A stretch of DNA of 34,747 nucleotides from an uncultured Sutterella sp. (GTDB taxonomy: Bacteria; Pseudomonadota; Gammaproteobacteria; Burkholderiales; Burkholderiaceae_F). The translations under genes and the position numbers were made by a program. Each line of letters begins with the position of its first letter. Position 1 is the first letter of the stretch. Positions 1-6,871 of the stretch are shown piece by piece. The notes beneath the pieces were generated by a model. It was not told the origin of the DNA, ran no database searches, and worked only from the letters and a program-made list of their open reading frames with translations. The stretch is from assembly GCA_958347955.1 (NCBI GenBank), contig CATVXH010000017.1:1-34747 (forward strand). The letters run 5' to 3'.

Positions 1-64
1 TTTTGATCCTCATTTCTGTCAAGTATTTTAAAAAAGTGAGAATCAAAATTCCGAATCTACAACC

Positions 65-1075
65 TTATTTCAAGCCACTTGAAAGGTGACTATTCCCAAC
101 TGGAGACGTAAAAATATAGATTGAAAGTTGATGCTCATGAAGGCTACGTAGAAGATCAATAACCTGGTTGCTCAAGAGCACTATATGGTCATGTGTTTTC
201 ACCTTCATCTTATCAGCGGGGATAATCCAAAGACACTTGTCAAAGTCAATTTCAGACCACTTCGCATGTCTAGCATTACCAGAACGTGATGCTGTCAAAA
301 TTGCAAACTCCAAACACTTTGCTGAGATACTTGGACATTCATGCAACTGCTTCATAAAACGAGGCACATCTTTAACTTCAAGCATTGGATGATGTCTAAC
401 AGTTTTAGGGCACCTTGGCAGTAGGTGCTGAAGAACCTGATTGTCAACTGGATTATCTCCAATGAGAAGTTCCTTGGCTTTAGCCCAAGAATAAATCTGA
501 CGAACAATTTGGCGAAGCTTTTTTGCAAGAGCAGGATGTTCAGTCCAATGGGGCAATAAGACCTCTGCAATATCCTTGGCATGAACTTCATTTAGAGGCA
601 TGTTTCCAATTTTGGGTAGGATGTGATTACCTAGCCTGCTTAGGAACAGAGATTTTTCATCTTCACTAGTCCAAGCATTGAGCCTATCCTGATAGAGTTC
701 ATAGCGCTCAACTGCAGCTTTGAATGTAAGCTCTGACAGCTCTTTAACTCTTTGTTCCTGTTGGCGCATCAGAAGTTGCCGCTGAAGAAACTCAATGGGA
801 TCTAGACCTCTTTCAATCATGGCTCGATATTCATTGGCTCTGTCTCTAGCTGTTTTAATGGTGATTGTTGAAAATGAACCAAGAGTGATTTCACGGCGCT
901 TAGTATCAAATGAGTAGCGCAAAATATAAGCGCGATGGTTGCCTCTAATGCGCAAACATAGTCCTTGAACACCTCCCAATGCATGAACGCCATTCTGTTT
1001 AAGGTTCTTTACTTCCAAGGCCGTTAGGGGTTGAATGATTTTAGGCCTACCACCCTCCTTAAAAATTCCCACCAA
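65..1075 (-). pseudogene. P4-type tyrosine integrase, C-terminally truncated
   Basis: A 336-codon frame matches P4-like integrases, which catalyse site-specific recombination of genomic islands, usually into tRNA genes. Residues about 15-100 form the N-terminal arm-binding (DUF4102-like) domain, including LTALEVKNLK and a TLGSFSTITIKTARDRA stretch. Residues about 115-205 are the SAM-like core-binding domain. The catalytic domain begins near 245: the first catalytic Arg lies in TASRSGNARHAKWSEID (about R264), and a Lys candidate lies in the KMKVKTHDH segment. The frame then stops (TAA at 65-67) before the HxxR, the second His/Trp and the nucleophilic Tyr. Family members are about 400 residues long, so roughly 60-80 are missing. 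The same frame is open again after this stop for 21 codons up to the window edge, but those codons show no HxxR motif. Translation appears to start at a TTG (1075) or the next GTG, with no good ribosome site. The stretch looks AT-richer than its neighbours. It is probably inactive and horizontally acquired. Confidence 0.75.
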
Positions 1076-1210
1076 AATCAGTGATTACGAATAATTCTAT
1101 TATTTACCCACCAACTTGTACACCAAACAATATGCGCTTATATAAGATGATTTGAAACAGGACGATACGATTGAATCCCTTGAAATATAAGGGAAAATCA
1201 CTATAGATAC

Positions 1211-1243
1211 AAAAAATCCCATACAGCTTGAGACTGGATGGGA
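1211..1243 (-). terminator. Intrinsic terminator of tRNA-Ser(GGA)
   Basis: On the minus strand TCCCAT and CAG pair with CTG and ATGGGA around a 7-nt loop, with one C/T mismatch in the stem, and TTTTTT follows directly (1211-1216 on the plus strand). It sits 8 nt past the CCA end of the tRNA gene. Confidence 0.6.
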
Positions 1244-1251
1244 CAGTGTTT

Positions 1252-1341
1252 TGGCGGAAGGGGAGGGATTCGAACCCTCGGTACGGATAACCGTACGCCG
1301 CCTTTCCAGGGCGGTACATTCAACCACTCTGCCACCCTTCC
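1252..1341 (-). tRNA. tRNA-Ser (anticodon GGA)
   Basis: The 90-nt gene has a 7-bp acceptor stem GGAAGGG/CCCTTCC, discriminator G and an encoded CCA. The T arm is GAGGG-TTCGAAT-CCCTC. The anticodon loop CTGGAAA carries GGA, which reads UCC/UCU serine codons. The long variable arm (GTACGG-TTAT-CCGTAC) is typical of class II tRNA-Ser. The truncated integrase lies just past its 3' end, the classic arrangement for P4-type islands that use a tRNA 3' end as attachment site. Confidence 0.97.
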
Positions 1342-1365
1342 GTGGTGATGTGTCGTAGGCTCGAA

Positions 1366-1393
1366 ATTATACTGGTGATTTCGTAAATTTCAA
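1366..1393 (-). promoter_or_regulatory. Sigma-70 promoter of tRNA-Ser(GGA)
   Basis: Reading the minus strand, TTGAAA (1393-1388) is followed after 16 nt by a perfect TATAAT (1371-1366). The tRNA 5' end is 24 nt further on. The promoter lies between the stop codon of the thioredoxin-like gene and the tRNA, so the tRNA need not depend on readthrough. Confidence 0.75.
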
Positions 1394-1410
1394 GCCCTAG
1401 ACGAAAAAAA

Positions 1411-1740
1411 TTAAGCTTTACAGCGTTCGATGAACTTTTTAAGTTCTCCGGGGGTCTGCACCTCAACGATGCGATCGACTTCCTGCCCATCTTTGTAGAA
1501 GATCATTGTCGGAATATGACCGATGTTGTATAGATCCCTCAATTCTTGACGCAATTCTCCATCCCGATCTCCGACATTGACATGGGTGAAGTAAACATCT
1601 GTGAACTCTTCGGAAAACTTTTTGTAAAAAGGAGCGGCTCTGCGGCAGTCAATGCACCATTCAGCGCCGAAATTAACCAAGCAAAGAGCGTGAGTCTTAA
1701 TTGTTTCCTGAACTTGATCAGGGCTAATTTCAAAAACCAT
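1411..1740 (-). CDS. Thioredoxin-like protein with CIDC active site
   Basis: This 109-residue single-domain protein has the thioredoxin fold signatures: beta strand LCLVNFGAEW, active site C29-I-D-C32 in AEWCIDCRRAAP, and the cis-proline loop GHIPTM (P77) followed by IFYKDGQEV. It probably acts as a cytoplasmic dithiol-disulfide oxidoreductase, since no signal peptide is seen. The CxxC pair is intact, but the usual Gly-Pro between the cysteines is Ile-Asp, which should shift the redox potential and partner choice; it may not be the main thioredoxin of the cell. The start at 1740 is chosen because GAGGAGG lies 7-8 nt upstream; a longer frame to 1785 has no ribosome site and adds residues outside the fold. 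It shares a strand with tRNA-Ser(GGA), whose own promoter follows. Confidence 0.9.
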   Translation of the reverse strand: MVFEISPDQVQETIKTHALCLVNFGAEWCIDCRRAAPFYKKFSEEFTDVYFTHVNVGDRDGELRQELRDLYNIGHIPTMIFYKDGQEVDRIVEVQTPGELKKFIERCKA

Positions 1741-1791
1741 GAGAAATCCTCCTCTAGTGATACCAAAATGATAAAAGATTTTCAAAATATC

Positions 1792-1820
1792 TTGTCGTAC
1801 TCAAAAGGTTTCGTTAAAAT
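1792..1820 (+). promoter_or_regulatory. Sigma-70 promoter of tRNA-Ser(TGA)
   Basis: TTGTCG (1792-1797) and TAAAAT (1815-1820) are spaced by 17 nt, and the tRNA begins 19 nt after the -10 box. It lies in the gap upstream of the divergent thioredoxin-like gene. Confidence 0.65.
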
Positions 1821-1838
1821 AGCGATCTCTCATCTGTT

Positions 1839-1926
1839 GGAAGGGTGGCAGAGTGGTTGAATGCAGCAGTCTTGAAAACTGCCGACGCGCAAGCGTTCGT
1901 GGGTTCGAATCCCACCCCTTCCGCCA
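1839..1926 (+). tRNA. tRNA-Ser (anticodon TGA)
   Basis: The 88-nt class II tRNA has acceptor stem GGAAGGG/CCCTTCC, encoded CCA, anticodon loop CTTGAAA with TGA (reads UCA and, through wobble, other UCN codons), variable arm with the hairpin ACGCGC-AA-GCGTTCGT and T arm GTGGG-TTCGAAT-CCCAC. Its first 25 nt are identical to those of tRNA-Ser(GGA), which lies about 500 bp away in the opposite orientation. Confidence 0.97.
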
Positions 1927-2030
1927 AACAACTCCTTACAAATCAATAAGTTCATTCAAGCCAACGATTCTCTAGCAATATGGAAGGATTTTCTGTACCA
2001 TCAAGCAGGAAATTGTCTGGGGCTGGAATC

Positions 2031-3239
2031 ATGATCGATCGTAAATTTCTTTTCAGTGGGCGCACTCTTGCCGTTTCTTTTACCGCGTCGCTTTTGACTT
2101 TGTCGTTAGTCGGTTGCGTCAGTTTCCCTGATAACGAACCTCGCGATGTTATGCCTTTGGGGCAAAGCAGTTTTAGCCAATATGTGACGGAAACCACAGC
2201 TTGGATCAACGAGCACAGACGTTTTGTCACCGGTAATCATCAGCAAGAGCTGTCCTATCAGGTTCCTTTTGAGATTAAGCCTAAGAAGCCCAACGGTAAG
2301 GGCATTTTAATGATTCATGGTTTTACCGATTCCCCCTACAATTTTGTAGATATCGCTCACTATTTAGCTGATCAGGGTTTTTTAGTTCGGACGGTGGTGT
2401 TGCCCGGACACGGAACCAAGCCTGAAGACATGTTGCCCGTAAACTTTAAAGACTGGGACCGTTTGGTTGATGAGCAGACACGCCTTTTGGCTCAGGATGT
2501 CTCAGAGGTTTATCTGGCCGGTTTTTCTACCGGCGCCAACCTTGCCGTGCACGAGGCTTACGAAAACACTAAAGTGCAGGGATTGATTTTGATTTCGCCG
2601 GCGTTGAGCGTGCGAACAAGTCTCGTGCATTTCGTCCCGTTTGTGCATTTGTTTATGGATTGGCTCCGGACACCGGAAGAATCTTCCGGCGGCATGACGC
2701 CTTTCCGATACAGAACGGTTCCTCTTCAGGCGCTTGAAACATTCAAAGAGTCTATGGATTCCGCTATTTTGAGGGTGTCGGGGGCGCCTTATGATAAACC
2801 GGTGTTGGTTTTCATGGCTGAACACGACAGCATCGTGAACACACAAGAACTTTTACCGTTGATGCAAAAACAGTTTACGAGCTCGGCCTCTCGTTTTGTT
2901 TGGTATGGAGACACGCTGCCCGAAGGGACCATCGCGAGCGACCGCCGTTTAACGGTTTTAACCGATCATTTACCGAAATATAGGATCCGAAGCTTTTCCC
3001 ATTTAGGGCTTGTATATTCACCGGATAATCCGAATTATGGCATTCAAGCGGCAGAACGGTTCTGTTTGCGTGGGCAAGATGAGCGCCTTTTGAAAATGTG
3101 TCACGAAGGCAAGCATGTCTGGTACGGCTCCTGGAATGAAAATAGGGATGGACATCCTTACGCAAGACTAACCTATAACCCATATTTCTTGCGCCAGATG
3201 GAAATAATTACCTATGTGTTAGGAAGTTCGAATCGGTAG
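2031..3239 (+). CDS. Alpha/beta-hydrolase lipoprotein (esterase/lipase-like)
   Basis: The predicted serine hydrolase of about 402 residues appears to be anchored as a lipoprotein. The N-terminus carries a basic region, a hydrophobic stretch and the lipobox LVGC (C29). The hydrolase fold follows: oxyanion strand ILMIHGFTDSP (about 92-102), LPGHG (124-128), nucleophile elbow GFSTG (Ser near 166), acid Asp in MAEHDSIVN (about 265) and His in RSFSHLGLVYS (about 323). The arrangement resembles carboxylesterases and monoacylglycerol-lipase-like enzymes; the substrate cannot be read from sequence. ATG 2031 is preferred because it places the signal peptide correctly; an upstream in-frame ATG at 1980 has no ribosome site and would bury the signal. 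A 10-bp inverted repeat begins 8 nt after the stop. Confidence 0.88.
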   Translation: MIDRKFLFSGRTLAVSFTASLLTLSLVGCVSFPDNEPRDVMPLGQSSFSQYVTETTAWINEHRRFVTGNHQQELSYQVPFEIKPKKPNGKGILMIHGFTDSPYNFVDIAHYLADQGFLVRTVVLPGHGTKPEDMLPVNFKDWDRLVDEQTRLLAQDVSEVYLAGFSTGANLAVHEAYENTKVQGLILISPALSVRTSLVHFVPFVHLFMDWLRTPEESSGGMTPFRYRTVPLQALETFKESMDSAILRVSGAPYDKPVLVFMAEHDSIVNTQELLPLMQKQFTSSASRFVWYGDTLPEGTIASDRRLTVLTDHLPKYRIRSFSHLGLVYSPDNPNYGIQAAERFCLRGQDERLLKMCHEGKHVWYGSWNENRDGHPYARLTYNPYFLRQMEIITYVLGSSNR

Positions 3240-3246
3240 ATAGGTT

Positions 3247-3290
3247 TTTAGGCAAATGCTTTAGTCGAATTTTTCTGATGTTTGCCTAAA
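3247..3290. repeat. 10-bp inverted repeat after the hydrolase gene
   Basis: TTTAGGCAAA (3247-3256) and TTTGCCTAAA (3281-3290) are perfect inverted copies separated by 24 nt. Only a short TTTT occurs 6 nt beyond the hairpin, so it is a weak terminator candidate or an RNA 3'-end stabiliser. The rest of the 278-bp gap to rmuC shows no convincing gene. Confidence 0.4.
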
Positions 3291-3481
3291 GACGGCTTTT
3301 CGAATTACGACGTTGTCATTCCGATTTTTGACGCACGAAACGGCTGAAATTGGAAGCAGATGAAAAGTTCTTCATGTTTGTAATTCCTGGCAAAATTTTT
3401 GATCCATTACGAATTAAACAATTAGTTTGATTTTCGCGTTCAAGAATTTCTTTAACTTCTCACTAAAAACCCTCGGATGTT

Positions 3482-3487
3482 TATACT
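3482..3487 (+). promoter_or_regulatory. Possible -10 box before rmuC
   Basis: TATACT matches the -10 consensus at five of six positions and is the best promoter element upstream of rmuC, but I find no good -35 at 16-18 nt. If used, transcription would begin near 3494, inside the hairpin described next, and give a very short leader. The call is therefore tentative. Confidence 0.3.
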
Positions 3488-3488
3488 A

Positions 3489-3517
3489 GGAGCATTATTA
3501 ACAATGCTCCTTTTTTT
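3489..3517 (+). terminator. Hairpin plus T7 run abutting the rmuC start
   Basis: GGAGCATT (3489-3496), loop ATTAAC, AATGCTCC (3503-3510) and seven T residues form a textbook intrinsic terminator. It ends at the base immediately before the GTG/ATG start of rmuC (3518/3521). It may end transcripts coming from the hydrolase side, or act as an attenuator or translation-control hairpin for rmuC: the left arm contains the only Shine-Dalgarno-like AGGAG nearby. Confidence 0.6.
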
Positions 3518-3520
3518 GTG

Positions 3521-4900
3521 ATGTCCTCTTTTATCCAGACTTTATCTCAATCGCCCTTGGGATTATGGGGGTCGATTTTCGCCTTTTTTACTTTTCTATT
3601 GATAGTTTTGTTAATTTTCATTGTCAACAATAGGACAAAAAATCAAAATGAACTGTTAAAGGTTTTAACCGGTTTAATGCAGGATAACGCCCGAGAGCTT
3701 CGTTCAAATATGCAGCTGTCGGTCAACGACAGTGTGCAAAAAGGGAACACGCAGCTGCGTATCGAAATGAATGACTCGATGAATCGGCTGGCGCAATCTC
3801 AAAATCAAAACATGGTTGCCTTTGCCGATTTAATTCAAAAAATGAATCATGGCAACACGGAACTTCAGCTTCAAGCCCGTGAAGCTTTAAAAACACAGGT
3901 CACGCAGTTGTCCGCCGGTATCAATCAGGAATTGTCTGGCATACGGGGCACGCTAAACTCGCAATTGCAGGCGCTTCAAAACAACAATGACGTGAAACTG
4001 GAGATGATGCGCCAGACAGTTGAATCCAAACTTCAGCAAACCTTGGAGTCGCGTCTGTCGGAAAGCTTTAAACAGGTCGCCTCGCACCTTAAAGATGTTG
4101 AAAGCGGGCTGGGTGAAATGCGTGCGATCGCGGGCCAAGTTGGGGAATTAAAAAGAGTGCTCACCAATGTGAAGACCAGAGGCACTTTCGGTGAAGTACA
4201 GTTGGGCGCAATTCTCGCCAATATTATTCCCAATCACTATGAGGAAAATGTGGCCACCCGTCCCAACAGCAACGATAGGGTGGAGTTCGCTATCAAGATG
4301 CCGGGCGCGAACGACGGAGAATTTGTCTGGTTGCCGATCGATTCAAAATTCCCGATCGAAGATTATCAAAAAATTGAGGATGCCCGTGAAGCCGGGGATG
4401 CTCAAGAAGTCGAGCGTCACGCGAAGGCGTTTGAAAACCGAATTAAGGCCGAAGCGAAAAAAATTCACGATAAGTATGTCGAAGTTCCTTATACGACAGA
4501 ATTTGCCGTGATGTTTTTACCGAGTGAGTCGTTATACGCAGAGTGCTTAAAACGCCCCGGCATGATTGAAGAGTTGCAAAACAACTTCAGAATTACCGTG
4601 GCCGGGCCCACAGTGTTGAGCGCTCTTTTAAACAGCCTTCAAATGGGCTTTAGAACTCTGGCAATACAAAAACGCAGCGCCGAAGTCTGGACAGTATTGG
4701 GACAGGTTAAGAGTGAATTCATGAAATTTGCCCAAGCGCTCGATTCGATGGAAAAACGTGTTGACGGAGTCAAGAGCGCCATTGCGGGAGTCAGAACACG
4801 CACTAACGTCATGGGTCGAAAGCTTCGCAATGTGGAGGAGTTGCCCGGCGATAAAAAAATCGATACAGTAGCGCCTGCAGAAATAACGGATGAGGACTAA
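3521..4900 (+). CDS. rmuC: RmuC-family DNA recombination protein
   Basis: RmuC proteins are membrane-tethered, nuclease-like proteins that limit recombination between short inverted repeats. One transmembrane segment (about residues 17-36, rich in F, L, I and V) is followed by a long Gln/Asn-rich coiled coil (about 40-195). The conserved core starts at the hallmark LTNVKTRGTFGEVQLG (about 214-230) and includes LPIDSKFPIEDYQ, AVMFLPSESLYAE and the segment TVAGPTVLSALLNSLQMGF. The length of 459-460 residues is normal. Two starts are possible, GTG 3518 and ATG 3521; neither has a ribosome site at normal spacing. A five-codon frame (ATG 3504 to TGA 3519-3521) ends exactly on the ATG, so coupling is possible. 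A micro-ORF follows directly after the stop. Confidence 0.93.
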   Translation: MSSFIQTLSQSPLGLWGSIFAFFTFLLIVLLIFIVNNRTKNQNELLKVLTGLMQDNARELRSNMQLSVNDSVQKGNTQLRIEMNDSMNRLAQSQNQNMVAFADLIQKMNHGNTELQLQAREALKTQVTQLSAGINQELSGIRGTLNSQLQALQNNNDVKLEMMRQTVESKLQQTLESRLSESFKQVASHLKDVESGLGEMRAIAGQVGELKRVLTNVKTRGTFGEVQLGAILANIIPNHYEENVATRPNSNDRVEFAIKMPGANDGEFVWLPIDSKFPIEDYQKIEDAREAGDAQEVERHAKAFENRIKAEAKKIHDKYVEVPYTTEFAVMFLPSESLYAECLKRPGMIEELQNNFRITVAGPTVLSALLNSLQMGFRTLAIQKRSAEVWTVLGQVKSEFMKFAQALDSMEKRVDGVKSAIAGVRTRTNVMGRKLRNVEELPGDKKIDTVAPAEITDED

Positions 4901-4999
4901 ATGTTTAAGCGAATTATGCAAATAGGAATAGCTATCGCACTGATTGTGATGGCAGCCTGTATAGTCATTCAATTTCTGGGTGCAATGACGAAACTCTGA
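4901..4999 (+). CDS. Small single-pass membrane protein (32 aa)
   Basis: This short frame begins on the base after the rmuC stop codon and has its own ribosome site (GAGG, 5 nt before the ATG). It encodes 32 residues: a basic start MFKRIMQ, one hydrophobic helix (about 8-30, rich in I, A, L, V and M) and the end MTKL. A strong terminator follows 5 nt after its stop, so rmuC and this frame share one transcript unit. I do not recognise the family. The tight spacing, good ribosome site and coherent membrane helix argue for a real microprotein, perhaps a partner of RmuC at the membrane, but this is inference. Confidence 0.55.
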   Translation: MFKRIMQIGIAIALIVMAACIVIQFLGAMTKL

Positions 5000-5004
5000 G
5001 TGGG

Positions 5005-5030
5005 AAAACGCCGCGGCAAGCGGCGTTTTT
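5005..5030. terminator. Bidirectional terminator between rmuC unit and amidase
   Basis: AAAACGCCGC (5005-5014), loop GGCAA and GCGGCGTTTT (5020-5029) form a strong GC stem flanked by A and T runs, so it works on both strands. It closes the rmuC/micro-ORF unit on the plus strand and the convergent amidase gene on the minus strand. Confidence 0.85.
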
Positions 5031-5032
5031 CT

Positions 5033-6319
5033 TTATCGGTTCATTTGACCGATAACTTTTTCCACTCTTGCGGCAATATCAATAACCTTTCTGTCTTCCA
5101 GGCGTCTCGCGCCCACCGTAATCCCTATCATTGCATGGTTGGTGCGCTGCGCAAGGGGCAGGGCCACATATGGCGCTCGGCCGACCGCCCACCAGGAGGT
5201 AAACCCCAGGCAAATAATGGCTTCGGCTTGAGCCTGTTTTAGTGTGAGATCGATGGCGTCGGTGCAATTGGTGATTCCGTTTTGCAGCGCATTTTTATAT
5301 ATTGAGTTTTCTAAGTCGTCCGAAAAGGCCAAAGCCCCCGTGAGACGGTCCATTCCGTACGGGTGGTGCTGCGCACGCATTTCGTATATTTTGACTAAAT
5401 CTTTAAAGCAGCCCGGAGTTTTCCCGTTCCCGTATTTCGCAAGGAAATTATCAAAGTCCTTTTGGATTTCTGTTGAAGAAATCACTTTGTAGTTGGTCTC
5501 CACATTTTTAATAGGGACTTCGACAATTTCAATATTGTGGTGACGTGCTGTCTCGATGAATTTTTTCAAAACGCAACGTTCCTCGTCATCAAAGGCACGA
5601 TAGTCGGGTATGGCCAGGGCAAGTTTGATTGCTTTTTTATCTTCACCGAGCGCAGTTTGGAAATCTACATGGTCGGGGCATATGGCGGTAGCTTCGTCTT
5701 GCGGATCTTGTCCGCAGAGCGCTTCAAGGAGCTTGGCGGCTTGCCCGACCGTTTGAGCCATGGCGCCCGGCGTATCCAGCGAATGGGAAATCGGTACAAC
5801 GCCTTGTCTTGAAACCAAACCCACGCTTGGTTTAATTCCAACAATTCCGCAGGCCATGGAGGGAATAACAATGCTGCCGTGGGTTTCTGTGCCGATGGCG
5901 CTATGGCAAAAACCGGCCGCAACACTGATGGCCGAGCCGGAACTTGAGCCTCCGGGAGAAAGTGAGGAGTCGATCGGATTGATTCCTTGACCGCCCAATT
6001 CAGAGTAACCGGGAGGCATTTTCGTGCTCAAAAAGCCGGCCAATTCACTCATAGTGGTCTTTCCGAAAGGAAGGCCGCCATGTTCGCGCAATTTTTTTAC
6101 ACAAAAGGCGTCATCGGCTTTGAGCTCTTTGAGTGCGTAGCTGCCGGCGGTTGCTCTAAGGCCTGAAACGCCGATGTTGTCTTTGACCAAAACAGGCCAT
6201 TGTGTGTCCAGGGGAGGCTCTCGCCATTGACTCACGGCATGAATAAGATGATTGAATTTACGTATGCGGTCATTGATAATGGCGGCGTTAGGCAATTTGT
6301 CCCGATAAAGAAAATCCAT
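5033..6319 (-). CDS. Amidase-signature family protein
   Basis: The 428-residue protein belongs to the amidase signature family (Ser-cisSer-Lys hydrolases such as GatA, AtzF and fatty-acid amide hydrolase). The catalytic Lys is K46 in WPVLVKDNIG. The Gly/Ser loop SPGGSSSGSA (121-130) supplies the cis-Ser, and S149 in GTETHGSIVIPS is the nucleophile. The signature around S149 is unusual: the family usually has GTDTGGSIRIPA, and here D, G, R and A are replaced by E, H, V and S. The triad is intact, so activity is plausible but the substrate is unknown. It is not GatA, as no gatB or gatC is adjacent. The start at 6319 has AAAGGAGGT at good spacing. The gene is transcribed alone, ending at the shared terminator. 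Confidence 0.88.
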   Translation of the reverse strand: MDFLYRDKLPNAAIINDRIRKFNHLIHAVSQWREPPLDTQWPVLVKDNIGVSGLRATAGSYALKELKADDAFCVKKLREHGGLPFGKTTMSELAGFLSTKMPPGYSELGGQGINPIDSSLSPGGSSSGSAISVAAGFCHSAIGTETHGSIVIPSMACGIVGIKPSVGLVSRQGVVPISHSLDTPGAMAQTVGQAAKLLEALCGQDPQDEATAICPDHVDFQTALGEDKKAIKLALAIPDYRAFDDEERCVLKKFIETARHHNIEIVEVPIKNVETNYKVISSTEIQKDFDNFLAKYGNGKTPGCFKDLVKIYEMRAQHHPYGMDRLTGALAFSDDLENSIYKNALQNGITNCTDAIDLTLKQAQAEAIICLGFTSWWAVGRAPYVALPLAQRTNHAMIGITVGARRLEDRKVIDIAARVEKVIGQMNR

Positions 6320-6350
6320 GGCGACCTCCTTTCACCCTTAGATCAATAAA

Positions 6351-6367
6351 CAAAGTTTGTCACTTTG
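6351..6367. repeat. Short inverted repeat between PIN gene and amidase
   Basis: CAAAGT and ACTTTG (6351-6356, 6362-6367) flank a 5-nt loop; on the minus strand TTTATT follows. It could be a weak terminator for the mdh-PIN unit or an operator of the amidase gene. The short AT-rich stem makes either reading uncertain. Confidence 0.3.
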
Positions 6368-6394
6368 CTATCTAGGCCGCAAGGTGTATTTGTC

Positions 6395-6871
6395 TTAGAG
6401 AACGAAATTTTCCGGTTTAATAACGGCGCAACCGAAACGTTTGGCTTTACTTTTGGCTTTGAGAACTTTTTTGTCTTTGGAAATTAGAAAAGAAGCTCCG
6501 CAGGCCTTTGCCAAATTGAAAAATTTATCGTCATCAGTGTCCTTGCAGTAGTGTTCTTTTGCCAGAGGCTCATCAAGTATTTCATGAATGCCAAGCCAGC
6601 GCATCAAAAGCGCGCTCTTGTCCTCATCGCTCAGTTTGAACTGGCTGCGAGAGATGACATCGGCAAACTCATAAAACGTGTCGTAATGTCCGACGGCTTT
6701 TGTTGCTTGACTTTGCAACGATTTCAGAAGAACGGCGGAGTTGCTGTCGGAGAAGTAAAGCAGATCCAGAGCCACATTGGTGTCAATCACACAAAGCGGC
6801 ACGCTTAAAGGGCGCCGCAGAACACTGGCGCCCTTTAAAAGATTGCTCAAGAGTTTTTCGTCAACACTCAT
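6395..6871 (-). CDS. PIN-domain protein (putative endoribonuclease)
   Basis: This 158-residue protein has the PIN fold metal-binding acidic residues: D30 in CVIDTNVALDLL, E68 in TFYEFADVISR, the CKDTDDDKFFNLA cluster (about D113-D115) and D133 in LISKDKKVLKAK. The pattern is closest to the COG1569-type 'putative toxin component' PIN proteins. PIN enzymes cleave RNA with Mg/Mn and many are toxins, but no antitoxin-sized gene is adjacent. Its ATG overlaps the stop codon of malate dehydrogenase (TAATG), so it is likely translated from the mdh message by coupling; no clear ribosome site of its own is visible. That stable housekeeping linkage suggests a role in RNA maturation or regulation rather than a mobile toxin module. 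This is inference. Confidence 0.85.
   Translation of the reverse strand: MSVDEKLLSNLLKGASVLRRPLSVPLCVIDTNVALDLLYFSDSNSAVLLKSLQSQATKAVGHYDTFYEFADVISRSQFKLSDEDKSALLMRWLGIHEILDEPLAKEHYCKDTDDDKFFNLAKACGASFLISKDKKVLKAKSKAKRFGCAVIKPENFVL

Noticed and set aside
3240..3480. A small RNA gene or riboswitch in the hydrolase-rmuC gap
   Set aside because: The terminator at 3489-3517 would suit one, but I find no promoter pair or known riboswitch core in the stretch.
6395..6871. A toxin-antitoxin module
   Set aside because: Only the PIN domain is present; neighbours are mdh and an amidase, and no small antitoxin frame is seen.
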